A DNA stretch of 33,770 bases. It comes from Conidiobolus incongruus B7586 (lineage: Eukaryota; Entomophthoromycota; Entomophthoromycetes; Entomophthorales; Conidiobolaceae). The position numbers and the translations under genes were made by a program. The stretch's first letter is position 1, and the number at the start of each line of letters is the position of its first letter. Below, in pieces: positions 21,737-32,653 of this stretch. Under the pieces are notes generated by a model that saw only the letters and a list, made by a program, of their open reading frames with translations, did not search any database and was not told the origin of the DNA. The stretch covers positions 1 through 33,770 of the forward strand of contig JNEM01009159.1 in assembly GCA_000697335.1 (NCBI GenBank), in the 5' to 3' direction.

Positions 21737-24700
21737 ATGCTATCGCCTTTTTCAACTACAATCTCTAAACCGATTTTATCTCGATCTACTCAAGAATCTA
21801 ACTCTGATAACACCTCTAATCAACGCCAAGTTTCTCCGACTAGTCGTTCTTCAACTTCTACTACCTCGGCATATAGAAGGGCAAGGGCAGAAACACTTCC
21901 TTCTTCTTTTTTAGAGCCAAAACTACAAGAACCCACCCTTTCATTAGGAGGCTATACTACAGGTACTTCTACTGAGTGTAGTTCATTATCTGAATCACCT
22001 TTTCGCTCAAGAATGGGATCATTTGCTCCTTCTGAGAACTGGCCTGATAAGCCACCTTCTTTTTTATTAACCACACAACCAACTCATTCTGACAGACTTG
22101 CGGCAGATCTCAAACCTCAACCTAGTCCAACTACAATGATCAATCATTATCAGCTTGAAGGTAATCGCACTTTAGATTGGTTAGGCTTGAATGAAAATGA
22201 TTCCTCAACTGACAGTTCATCCGTATCTGATCGGATTCTTGAAGACATTAAAAACTTGCCTTCAAAGAGAACTGGACCTGCTTCTCGTGCACCATTTTCA
22301 CAGACAACAGCAATTGAATCATTGATATCGACGGAGGCAATTGGAAGACCTAGATCATCTACTATGCCCTCTCGTCCTAATTTACCTAATTTGATCCCAT
22401 CATCAATTAAAGCGAGCCCATCTCAAGCCAATAAGCTACCCATGCACACCGAATTCAACCTTACCTCACTCTCACTTCCTTCAACTGCTGAAGAATCTGA
22501 GCCATCTGAGGCGACAATGTTTTTGGATTCATCTTCTTCATCTTGTGAAGCTTTATTACTCTCTTCAACCCTTGTTATAGGATCTTTACCAAAGAGTTTG
22601 AGCTTCAAAAATCTCGTCAGCATTCTCTCAGAGTACGGTGAGCCAACTTTGGTTCAATGTGACCGTGTACACGGACTTGGCTGGGTAACATTTGAAGATC
22701 GCCAATCGGCACTCAAGTTCCAGAGCGAAGCGGACAAAAAGCCAATCTTTGGAGCGGATGTCGAAGTTCCAACAATTTCATTCTGTCCTGACAATTCTGT
22801 TGGAATTCATCCATATCGATCCGATCCAGTTTCAGGTAATTCACTCATTCATTCTCATCTATTTTTAAGAATTCTTCCCAATTCGTTTTTATTGGTTCTC
22901 CTAATTTAACATATTATTACTTAATTAAATATATGTGATTACGCCTTAATTGTGTCACATATAGCTTAGAGTTCCCTGATATCATTATTATAATATGTTG
23001 TATTAGTTATTTTAAGCATATTTAATCATTCACCCTCTAATGTTTAATCTACAAAATGAATAATTTTGTTTTTCTATTTCTCCGACCTTCCTACATTGAA
23101 TTATTAAATTTAATTAATTAATACTCAATAACTAACTCAATTCGATGTTTTAATAGGTACATCTAATCCTGAGGACTTTAATGCTTTATTCGGTTTTCAA
23201 CATACTATGGGTAAAGATCCATCAAGGTAAATATTCTGTTTTATACTTGTATACACTTTAATTAACCATTAATTTTTAGTACTATTCCTGCACATCAAAT
23301 GGATATTTACAATAGTGTAAGTTTGATATTCACTCATTTAGCTTGTCTTTACTTAAATTGTTTTAGGTTGTTCAAGACTTCCAATCACAATTACCTGAGT
23401 TGGAAGCTACAGTTGATCAAGTTTCAAGGTATATACCACCAGGTCATTTTGAATGCATCGAATACGAATATGCAATCACGCTTCCACCTATTCCCAATCC
23501 CAATCTTCGTAAAAAGATTGATGCTGTTCGTTTGAGAGAATTGCGAAAGCTTTTGGAAACCGAAATGAATCCTGAGAACTTCCTACTTGTTTTCGAGGAA
23601 ACTAAAGAATGTTGGGTAGATTTATGCTCTGATTATATTGGTAATATTATTATTCAAAAACTAGTTGAACATGGTGATACCCAACAAAAAACGATTTTAA
23701 TTCAATCCGTTGCCCCTCATATGGCAGCTATTGGTGTACATAAGAATGGAACATGGGCAATTCAGAAAATGATTGAATGTTCTACTACCAACGAGCAGAT
23801 GGAGGCTATTTCCAGTTCATTGAAGCCATTTACACCTATTCTGTTATTGGATCAATTTGGAAATTATGTCGTTCAATGTTGTTTACAATTCTCTTACCCA
23901 TATAATCAATTCATTTTTGATGCTATTTACTCTCGTTGCTCAGAAATTGGTCAAGGTCGATATGGTGCTCGTGCTATTCGTACCTGCTTAGATAGTCAAT
24001 ATACCAATCCTGCTCAAAAGGAGCAAGTCGCAACTGCTTTGATGCATAGCGCTGTCCCTCTTTCTACCAACGGAAATGGTTCTCTTCTTCTCAACTGGCT
24101 CCTTGATTCTCATGACATGGAGCGTTATATGGGTATTGCAGTTAAGATTAATGCCACTAATCAACTTAGCACTTTATGTACTCACAAACTTGCATCTGCT
24201 CTCGTAATTCGTTTGATTAATCAAGAGCACGATATCCAAACTCGCGAATATTTGATTTATCAGCTATTCTTTTCTTCAGATAATGGCCCTGATAGGCTCT
24301 TGGATGTTTTATCAACGCCATCCCATGCCAACTACACCCAAGCTACACAATTTTTACAAAAAGTTCTCACTTCTCCCTATCTCTCTGAAGATTTGAAAAT
24401 CGCTATTCAGGTTGCTGTTCAACTCCACACACCCTCTGTTGCTGCAACTGCTTCTATTCTTAACCCTACTTCTGATGGTCGTAAAATGGCTCCTGGTACA
24501 GGTCATCGTCGCCCACGTTCCATGGAATTTTTAAGCTCACATTCTGGAAATGTGACTGGTACTCTTTTGGGAACTATGGAGCAGCCTCATTCCGAGATAC
24601 CCACCCATCGATTAAGTATGAGTATTGGATCTTCTGGAGCTGTGTCTGGTTTAGGTCCATCTATCACGGGGATGGGTCGAACGAATCCAGTCAAAGGATT

Positions 24701-24962
24701 TCCAGGTGCTGAAACTAGTGAATGGTCCAAAAATCTGAACTTATCAAGTGTTCCTACCACTTCATGGTCAATTCCCTCAATTACTACTTCCATGGCACCC
24801 TCAATCACCTCAACGTCAGGCCCCTCAGAAAATTTCAGGCCCATTACGAGGCGACACATGAGTCAGGGGGCCAGTACACTTGCATCATACTCCAAGGTAA
24901 CCTCCTCGGGATTCAGCTCCGCCACTGCACCCACCCAATCTACGACCACACTTATCGAATAA
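21737..24962 (+). CDS. JSN1: RRM + Pumilio RNA-binding protein, JSN1/PUF2 type
   Basis: Four exons: 21737-22835, 23157-23226, 23280-23316, 23367-24962; phases agree; 933 aa. The first ~270 residues are Ser/Thr/Pro-rich and disordered. An RRM-like fold spans ~277-350 (LVIGSLPKSLSFKNLVSILSEYG, HGLGWVTFEDRQSALKFQ). Pumilio repeats run from ~460 to ~700: YIGNIIIQKLVEHG, KNGTWAIQKMIE, QFGNYVVQCCLQ, RYGARAIRTCLD, GNGSLLLNWLLD. The third carries the usual N-Y-x-x-Q base-reading triplet; the others are variant. RRM followed by divergent PUM repeats is the plan of yeast Jsn1/Puf2, which bind mRNAs of membrane proteins and, for Jsn1, touch mitochondria and Arp2/3. The tail (~770-933) is again Ser/Thr-rich and contains HRRPRS (24504-24521), a perfect HxRxxS NDR-kinase site. 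Intron 1 is 321 nt, far longer than the ~50 nt norm here; reading through it stops after 24 residues. Confidence 0.85.
22930..22963 (+). repeat. 9-bp hairpin inside the long PUF intron
   Basis: TATATGTGA (22930-22938) pairs with TCACATATA (22955-22963) across a 16-nt loop within intron 1 of the PUF gene. Such a stem could bring splice sites nearer or bind a regulator, but chance cannot be excluded. Confidence 0.4.
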
Positions 24963-25856
24963 TCTCAACTAGCTCATTTCATATATAGACATTATTTTAT
25001 CACTTTTGCATTTACCCATAATTAGTTAATTGTACTTCTATTCTTCAGCTAATTAATCCCACCCTGCAACCTATCTATTTCACAACCGTCTTTCCCGTCG
25101 AGTTGGATATTTCTTTAGGTCATATATGTTGACTGAAATTTGTACTAATATACTACAATAAAAATCATTTTATTTTTTTTCTCAAATTTCACATAATCGC
25201 AATATTCAAGAATCTTATGTTAGCCATTGTGACAATATCAATTAACTTGGAATTTTGAAAGCTTCGTGAATATTGATAACTTGATGTAATGGTGTGTATG
25301 TAATCGGCTCTATCAGTCGTTGAAACTTGTGACAATTTTGGTTAAATATAAAGTTTATTGAATCTATCTTATTAATCACACTGTATATTTAGCTTAATTC
25401 TTATTCTATATATATAATGCAATATTAATTATATCATAAATCTAATTTATTATCTTTAGTATTAATACCATAATAATCAATATTAATAAATTTTTTTAAT
25501 CATCCGAATTTTTTACAACATAATGGAATTTATAATTCTGGTGCCGAATTGATTAAATTATTTGATTTAACCATTTTGATTCCATTAAACAAATATATTT
25601 GCCAAAGTTTATAATTTTAATTTGATAGGTATTCAATGTATAAAAGTTGTAGAGTTCATATTAGAGTTAATTTATAGAATTTTAATTTAATAGTATTTTT
25701 ATATAACGTTTAGTTTGATTTACCTATATTGATTTTTTTTTCTTTTGTCACGATACCAACTAAAAATTAATAAAATGCCAATTCAATATAAAAATTTCCA
25801 CTTGCGCCCTATTTACCAACCCATAAATCAACTATAATCCCAATGAATATAATAAG
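24963..25856. other. 3' flank of the PUF gene and promoter region of DHFR copy 1
   Basis: The first ~300 bases keep a C-rich, exon-like composition typical of a 3' UTR, then the DNA becomes A/T-rich. TGTACTAATATACTAC at 25140-25155 resembles Puf-type UGUA-containing elements, though its role is speculative. No gene is seen. Confidence 0.45.
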
Positions 25857-26691
25857 ATGACCCAAGTGCCAATCAATTCCAGTATTACTAATATGACCAA
25901 AACAATCCCCAACTTCTCCCTAATAGCAGCTGTAGGCAAACATTTAGAAATTGGCTACCAAAACAATCTACCTTGGGGTCCTGGTACAATCCTGGGTGAT
26001 TTGGCATACTACGCCAACGTCTCGTCAATTTTACACTATGTTGAAAATATTGAGACCGCTTTCGACAATCCCAAGAGTTTGAGTGATGAGGAGCGTAGGG
26101 ATTTACTAATGAATCCCAAGAATGTAGTCATTATGGGACGTAACAGCTGGGAAAGTATCCCTAAGGAGTACAGACCCTTAGAGAATCGAATCAATATTGT
26201 AGTGTCAAGAAATCCAGACTACAAATGGTAAATGGTTCCCAACATTCAATATATCAAATACTAAATACTACTAATATAGTGAAGTAAGATCTCCCGAAGT
26301 CGAACACCTGGCTCTTCTAGCAACATCTTTTCAAAATGCGTTGGAAATTGCCAGTAGTTTGGAGCCAACTCCAAAACATATTTTCATTACGGGAGGTACA
26401 TGGTTCTACGAGGAGGCTTTACATCATCCTCAGTGTACTAATCTCTTCATCACTGAAATCTTGTCAGAATCCAAATGGAATTATGATACTTTCTTCCCCG
26501 AGTATAGACATCTCACAGAATATGAGGCACATAATGTGACGAATCGAGCAGTTGAATGGATGACTAAAGTAGATCCTGGATTTGGAGATAAGTTGAAGCA
26601 GTTGATTCATGATACTAATGAGGGGACAATTATTGATAGAAATGAGATTAAGTATAAATTTATGTTATATGTTAAAAAATCAATGGAATAA
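25857..26691 (+). CDS. DFR1: Dihydrofolate reductase, copy 1
   Basis: Two exons, 25857-26227 and 26280-26691, with a 52-nt intron (phase 2); 260 aa. DHFR reduces dihydrofolate to tetrahydrofolate with NADPH, feeding thymidylate and purine synthesis. The family signature is complete: [56 protein letters not shown] and YDTFFPEY. The acid after LPW is Asp (GDLAYY) rather than the Glu of animal and yeast enzymes, and it lies two residues further along. A ~20-residue insertion (around [20 protein letters not shown]) separates the first helix from the VVIMGR strand. A downstream ATG (MTKTIPNF) aligns with one in copy 2 and could be the true start, giving 248 aa. Copy 2 lies 1.2 kb downstream on the same strand. 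Confidence 0.92.
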
Positions 26692-27100
26692 ATTTGCTTT
26701 TAGTCATTTTTGAATTTAATATTATTTATTTTGAACTTGAATTCTGATTATTAATTAGTCACAAAATGACCAATATTTTGTAAAATTAATATTAGTAATC
26801 ATGAAATTTTTTTAAAAAATTTTTCAAAATATTATTCCATTTCATAATATTAATCTTTATATTAGAGAAAAGTTTAATATAATTATATTTTCATAATATA
26901 TAAATATAAAAATTCCAAATTATAGATATATTTGGTCTAACATAAGAGTTTCAATTTATATTAATATTATTCAATTTAATATCGCCTATTTAATGATCAT
27001 TGAAATTTTCCATTGTCTAAGAAATCATTTCAACTACTATTTTTTGATCAAGCTTGCAGAATACAATGAAAAAATTTTGAAATTTTAAACTATATATATT
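26692..27100. other. Intergenic DNA after DHFR copy 1
   Basis: A/T-rich 3' flank of the first DHFR gene; no frame or repeat recognised. Confidence 0.5.
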
Positions 27101-27107
27101 ATCACAG

Positions 27108-27431
27108 GTCGGGAGACTGTTTGACCATCATAATTTGAATTACTCATTATCCCCGATACAGATCCACCTGCAGAGTGATCAACAAATACCCCCGACCTTC
27201 GGAATCAATCATTCCATCCGACGTGTTACTCCAAGGCCAGGAGGAAGCACCAATCCAACTATAAATATACCAACTGCAACTTAGTTGTCATGTTGGTCCT
27301 CTTCATAGGGATCAGCTCTACAATTCAGGTTAATCAATATACTACCTCTTCATACAATTTAACAGACACTGTCCCCAAAGACTACTATTTAACTAATTTT
27401 ATTTGACACCTGACTTCCCAGCCGGTGTCAA
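27108..27431. other. Less A+T-rich island with several short open frames, unidentified
   Basis: This ~320-bp island stands out sharply from its flanks by composition (CCCCGATACAG, CAAGGCCAGGAGGAAGC and similar). It begins after TATCACAG, a good splice-acceptor shape. On the plus strand a frame without ATG runs from there to a TAG at ~27284, overlapped by a 38-codon ATG frame (27290-27406) whose start, MLVLFIGISSTIQV, looks hydrophobic and signal-like. On the minus strand a frame containing SWIGASSWPWSN and GYLLITLQVDLYRG is open for ~45 codons. I recognise none of these. It could be an exon, a structured RNA or inserted DNA. Confidence 0.35.
27403..27431 (+). repeat. 8-bp hairpin at the island's right edge
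   Basis: TTGACACC (27403-27410) pairs perfectly with GGTGTCAA (27424-27431) around TGACTTCCCAGCC. It overlaps the stop codon of the 38-codon frame and marks the point where composition returns to A/T-rich. It may be a 3' stem-loop of an RNA or the end of an inserted element. Confidence 0.45.
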
Positions 27432-27724
27432 TATATATTATTCAATTCCATGACAATACTAGTGATATTTTATCAATATCAAATTATATAAGTAGTTTTA
27501 ACAATATAAAAAATTTAAATATTTTGAATTGAATGAATAATGTAAATGAAAAAAATATCAGAATAACTGGTAAAAAGGTATTAATTATGGAATTTATAGA
27601 ATTTTAATTATTTATTTAATAACAGAAAATGACCAATCAAATTAACTAGTATATCTTGGATATCCATGAATTCATTATTAAAGATTGTTCAATCTTTTCC
27701 TTGGTACCATATTGAGTTATTGTG

Positions 27725-27796
27725 AAAAATTGGTAATAATTTTTGGAACAATTGAATGATTCATTGTAGGTCACATAAAAATTACTACCAATTTTT
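27725..27796. repeat. Fold-back inverted repeat upstream of DHFR copy 2
   Basis: Two 20-bp arms, 27725-27744 and 27777-27796, are reverse complements with one mismatch (AAAAATTGGTAATAATTTTT against AAAAATTACTACCAATTTTT). TTTTTGGAAC follows both arms directly. The spacer contains another small palindrome (TGAATGATTCA). It sits ~70 bp before the DHFR start codon and resembles a tiny fold-back/MITE-like element. Confidence 0.55.
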
Positions 27797-27865
27797 GGAA
27801 CCCATAATTAAAATTACCTACAAATTCCAATATAATAAGATATTATAATTATTAAATTTCGCGTA

Positions 27866-28699
27866 ATGAATCAATACATGAAAAATTATATAACAAAAAT
27901 GACTTCAAAAATTCCCAATTTCTCTCTAATAGTAGCTGTTGGAAAAAACAGAGAAATCGGTTATAAGAATGATTTACCTTGGGGTCCCAACGTCATGAAG
28001 GGCGATATGTCATACTTTGCCAACGTTACTTCCTTATTGCACTATGTCAACGACATCCAAACTGCTTTCGATAGTCCTAAGACTCTGAGTGACGACGAGC
28101 GTAAAGACCTCTTACAAAATCCTACAAATGTAGTGATTATGGGGCGAAATAGTTGGGAAAGTATCCCCAAACAATTTAGACCTTTACCTAAGAGAAGAAA
28201 TATTGTAATTACTAGAAATCCTGATTATCAATGGTAAATACTTACAAATCTATAAAATACCTGATTTTTAATGAACTTTAACAGTGAAGTCAAATCACCC
28301 GACCTTGCTAACATGGTTACCACTGCATCATCCCTTGATCAAGCATTGGAGATGGCTAGCAATTTCACACCTGCCCCCAAGCATATTTTCGTCACTGGCG
28401 GGACTTTCTTCTACACCGAAGCTATCAAGCATCCCCAATGCACAAATTTGTTCATCACCGAGATCTTATCCGACTCCAACTGGGAGTATGATACATTCTT
28501 CCCCGAGTACAAGCACCTCATTGACTACGTACCCCATAATGTTACTAATGTAGCAATGGATTGGATGAAGAATATAGATCCTCAATTTGTTAAGACTAAA
28601 TTGCCCAAGTTAATTCACGATAGGGACGCTGGAACGATTGAGGATGGTAAAAATATCAAATACAAGTTCATGTTATATATCAAATCTAAAAAAGAATAA
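27866..28699 (+). CDS. DFR1: Dihydrofolate reductase, copy 2
   Basis: Two exons, 27866-28233 and 28285-28699, with a 51-nt intron at the same phase-2 position as copy 1 (between Asp-Tyr-Gln/Lys and Cys-Glu-Val); 260 aa, equal to copy 1. All DHFR motifs are present: [68 protein letters not shown]. The candidate catalytic acid is Asp (GDMSYF) and the ~20-residue insertion (HYVNDIQTAFDSPKTLSDDE) is shared, so both predate the duplication. By eye about two thirds of residues agree with copy 1, so the duplication is old and both copies look maintained. MTSKIPNF, a later in-frame Met, is an alternative start. No thymidylate synthase gene lies nearby. Confidence 0.92.
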
Positions 28700-29906
28700 A
28701 TTTGCCCTTTAATTAATTTAAAAGAGTTGAAATTTAGCTAATTTTTATCATTTATATCAATACCTCTATAATTTAATAATCAATTTAATTCAATTGAATT
28801 AAAATTCGAATTGAAAATAAATTCAAATTTAATTAATAATAAATACTACAAATATTATAATAGTTTATTCCAATATTCAACCCATCAATAAAGTAGAGTA
28901 TTTATAAAACATACTTGCAAACCTATTCATTTAAGTTATGACAGTAAAAAGTCAATAGATTGACGAATTGATATAATAGCTATTTTAGAAGTTTAGATAA
29001 TAAAATTTATAATTATAAATTTTAAATCAATATATATATTCATTATATCAACACAAAATTGACAAGTATAATAATATCTAATAAAATACAAAGTAAATAT
29101 ATTATGTTCATCATGATTTATCAAAATATTTTTAATCATTTTTGTAGATTGAAATTTTTTAATTTAAAACAAGTATTTTAAATTGAATTTTTATAGTAGA
29201 TATAGTAAAAATTATAAATATTTCAATCAAAGTAATTAAATATTATAATTGTTGATAAATCAAATTAGGTTCATATTGAATAACTGATTATTATTGAATT
29301 TCTATATGATTACTCCCTCATATTTGAAAGATAAACTAAATCAATTATTAACTAATAAAATTTTATAAATATAAAGTTGGAAAATAAAAAATGCTATATT
29401 TTTAATTTCTGATTTTTCAAACATTTTAAAAATAATGAATATTTGAATATAAATAAAATAAATAACAAGATCCATGAAATAAAACAACATAAATATTTAA
29501 CTATACTTGCTATTATTATTTTTTGATTTGATTATTTAAAATATAATTCATATTTAAATAAAAAAATAATTATCAAAAGCATTATATTTAAGTATTATTA
29601 AAACTCAACTATAAACCTCTTAAAAATTACCAGAATTTTAACAAGTAATAATGGTAGTTCCCTATCTAAGATTACATTATGTTGATATAATTATAATTTT
29701 AAATCAAGAATACAAATTATCAAAAATATCCCAAAACTTAGTAACTAAAAATTTACCATTAATCTTTTAAATATTAAAAAGTCAATAATAATATTAAAAA
29801 CTACTTTATAGTTTTATAAAGAAAATAATCATAGTATTTCAAAATCTATTATATAAATATATTAAATATATTCAAATTTATATTAAATTTAGTTAAAAAA
29901 ATAAAT
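28700..29906. other. A+T-rich DNA leading into the transposon remnants
   Basis: No gene seen. Near its right end (29385-29426) is a sequence related to the terminal repeats of the adjacent transposon, so at least part of this stretch may be very decayed transposon. Confidence 0.5.
29385..29426 (-). repeat. Copy of the transposon-end sequence
   Basis: Read on the minus strand (ATGTTTGAAAAATCAGAAAT...) this closely matches the plus strand at 31185-31229 (ATGTTTGAAAGATCAGAAAT...), including the GC-ATTTTTT core that follows. It may be the end of a third, otherwise unreadable copy of the element. Confidence 0.6.
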
Positions 29907-29950
29907 ATTTATATTTTATTAGTGCAGAAATTAAGTAATGGCATAATTTT
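29907..29950 (+). repeat. Left terminal inverted repeat of element A
   Basis: The sequence (ATTTATATTTTATTAGTGCA ... GGCATAATTTT) aligns with the reverse complement of 31204-31248 (ATTTATATTATTAGTATAGA ... AGCAAATTTTT) with one 2-nt gap and a few changes. Confidence 0.65.
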
Positions 29951-31203
29951 AAAATTAAAAATAAACAAATAAATTAATAAATAATATATAAAAATTAATG
30001 AATAATATAAAATTAATAGCCTCTTTTATTATTAATAACTCTTTTCTATACCTTTGGTAAGCTTCTAATACCTAAAAAATAGTTCTTTTTATTTAGGACT
30101 GAAATTTGATATTTTACAAGCTAATTTAATTTGTTTGCAGGAATTTTTTTTCCTGCAAGCTGTTTTTTTAATTGTCTAAAACAATTATAATTATATAGGT
30201 TATAATCAAGTGAATATACTGGATATAGTAACTTCCTCTAATTTTTTTTATATAAAAAATCTTTTATAGCTTTAATTTTTTGTATTTTACAATTATCATA
30301 TAAAATAATAAGTGTCTTTAATTTATATTGAGAACACTATTTAGAAATTGTTTTTTTTAAAAAAGTAATATATAACTTACTATTAATTAATTTTCCTTGA
30401 GATATTAAATAAGAAAACTATATACCATTATAATCTATTACAATAATTAACATTTACTTATATTTAAAGTGCTTATTTATTAGAATTTATAAAGGGGATT
30501 AATTTAGCTTAACCTAATATCTTGTTTTATTTTTAAGTAAAGGACTATATAAAAGAATCTAAGATTCATCAATTATAAGTATTTACTGTAAAAACCTTTG
30601 TTTTTGGTTATACTTTAATAACTTTAATTTAGTTATAGCTACTTTAGTTTTTTTTTAGGCTTCTGTTAAATTATAAGATATCTATTTTGTATTTTTATTA
30701 ATTAATCTAAGTTTAAACTTAAGTAAATATAACATGCTTGTATAATTAATATTAAATTATTTTGATAGTTCTCTAACAAAAATAAAAAGGTATTTCTTAA
30801 TATATTTTTTTACTCTATTAATAAGTAAAAGAGTAATAGTAAAAATTAGTCTTTTAGATTTTGGTAAATTTTGAATAATGTCCCTTCTAGCTTTAAAATC
30901 ACAAATCTAGCAATATATGGTAGTTTTAGATAAAACACCATCTCTATAAGCTGTTTATAAGTTTTAGATGATTTTAAAGGGTTTATAATTAAGTTTTAAA
31001 GATACAAAAATAAAAGCTTTTTGATAATCACAATCTAATTTAAACATAATTAAATTTAAATGTAAATTTTAAAATCAAAATATTTTAATAAAAAAAATAA
31101 TAAAAATTGAATATATATATATAGTTTGAAAAAATTTATTTTCCTATTTATTTTATATATATATAATCTTTCAAAATATATAATATGTTTGAAAGATCAG
31201 AAA

Positions 31204-31248
31204 TTAAAAAATTTGCTATTTTTTAATTTCTATACTAATAATATAAAT
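31204..31248 (-). repeat. Right terminal inverted repeat of element A
   Basis: Partner of 29907-29950. It overlaps a near-palindrome (AGAAATTAAAAAATTTGC then TATTTTTTAATTTCT), which explains why it also resembles 29385-29426 in the opposite orientation. Confidence 0.65.
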
Positions 31249-31254
31249 TTAAGA

Positions 31255-31895
31255 TAATATAGGATAGATATAATTATAAAAATTTTATCAAAATTTAGCC
31301 ACAAATCTAGGCTTTTATATTATATTAATATAGTTGATCAATTTTATTTTTTTGTATTTATTACTTTATTTAGACAAAATTCAAAATTCTAGGTTAAACC
31401 AAAATAAACCCTTTTATAAATTTAAATAAAAAATATACTTTATTTTAAATTAATATTAATTATTACAATAAATTATAATATATACAGAATTTTCATTCAG
31501 TTTTTAAAAATAAAAAAGCTGATTTCAAATTATACATCTTTTTTTAAATTTTTTATTTATTTAAATAATATTTTGAATATAATTTAAAAAACACTTAATT
31601 TATATAATAAATATAAAATATATAAAACTAAAGTTATAAAAGATATTTTTAATAAAAAACTGGTAAAAGTTATTATATAAATTATATTAATAAACCATAA
31701 ACTATATGACTATAGTTGTTTATAACAATTAAAAAATAAACTTGCAAGAAAATAAATTTCAAAGGCTAAATTAACCAGAGTGATAAAATATCAAGTTTTA
31801 GTTTTAAATATAAAAGGCTATTATTAAAATATTAAAAGCTTACCAAAGATATAGAAAAACGTTATTGATAATTAGCAAGAGTATATATTTTAGTT
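31255..31895 (+). mobile_element. Partial copy of the element A family, opposite orientation (element B)
   Basis: The plus strand here aligns along its length with the minus strand of element A. Shared landmarks are CTAGGTTAAACC (A: TTAGGTTAAGC), AAGTTATAAAAGAT (A: AGCTATAAAAGAT), CTTGCAAGAAAA (A: CTTGCAGGAAAA) and AGCTTACCAAAGATATAGAAA (A: ...AAAGGTATAGAAA). It covers the catalytic and C-terminal parts and lacks the N-terminal third. Many differences and stops show that both are old. A and B lie back to back as a large imperfect inverted repeat. Confidence 0.7.
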
Positions 31896-32653
31896 TTCTA
31901 TTTATTTGACTATATTCTAAAATAAAAATTATATTTAAAATTAATTTGAAAAAAGTTCTATAAATAAATTTCCAACTTAATAATTTAAAAAATTTAAAAA
32001 ATTTTATAAAATCCAAATTAATTCAAAAATATAATATTACTTTCTTATATATTCTATTGAAATTTAATTCTATAAATTCAACTAATTATAGCAATATTAA
32101 TGTTACACTTATAAGAATAATTTTTATCTATTATATCTTTATTTTTTTAGATATAAATTATTAACTATATAATTATTAATCAAAAACTTTGCATAGTTAT
32201 ATTTTCAATATGAAATATTTTTTGATATTATTAAAAAGCTAATATATTTCAAAATATATGCTATAATAAGGGTTTTATTATATTGAGCTAATTTTTTTTA
32301 AAAAAATATTAAATATAATTTGAAATATAAATTATATATAATAATTTTTAATTAAAAATATTTATAATTATAACTTAAGATATAAATTTCATATAATGTA
32401 TATGAAATATCAAATATATTATACACTAACCTGCAAAAGTAAGTTATAAAATCAAAAACACCTATATTTTTACTAATAACTTGATTAATATTTAATGAAA
32501 TAAACCTAAATTAAATAATTAAAATCTATTATATTTATTAGTTATATATATCATTAAATGATGATATTTAGCTATTAATTGGCTAAAATATAAACCCTTA
32601 AATTTTACCTAAGGTGAGTTATAAATTTGTGGGTTTTTGGTGATAAAAAAAAA
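31896..32653. other. A+T-rich DNA between transposon remnants
   Basis: No reading frame is recognisable. GTAAGTTATAAA at ~32440 and GTGAGTTATAAA at ~32613 are alike, and the latter lies just beyond the end of the Tc1-like gene, so these may be remnants of element termini. The evidence is weak. Confidence 0.4.

Larger units (their letters stand above)
29907..31248 (-). mobile_element. Decayed Tc1/mariner-IS630-type DNA transposon, element A
   Basis: The minus strand from 31047 (ATG) to 30013 (stop) reads as a DDE transposase riddled with stops. Readable pieces in order are a helix-turn-helix-like start (YRDGVLSKTTIY), IIDES with the first Asp (30561-30576), YDNCKIQKIKAIKDFLYKK with the second Asp (codon 30295-30297), and YPVYSLDYN (about 30201-30222), where the family has YSPDxNPIE. 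That last motif has lost its Pro residues and the catalytic Glu. Next comes RQLKKQLAGKK. Terminal inverted repeats of ~42 bp flank it: 29907-29950 and 31204-31248. The ~1.34-kb length and single gene fit the family. The copy is certainly dead. Confidence 0.75.

Noticed and set aside
21737-22909. A free-standing 390-aa RRM protein
   Set aside because: The last 24 codons are a run-on into an intron with good GT-AG borders; the spliced model joins RRM to PUM, a known architecture. Kept only as a possible retained-intron isoform.
24587-24859. Minus-strand frame opposite the PUF gene tail
   Set aside because: It lies wholly within a well-supported exon and shows no domain.
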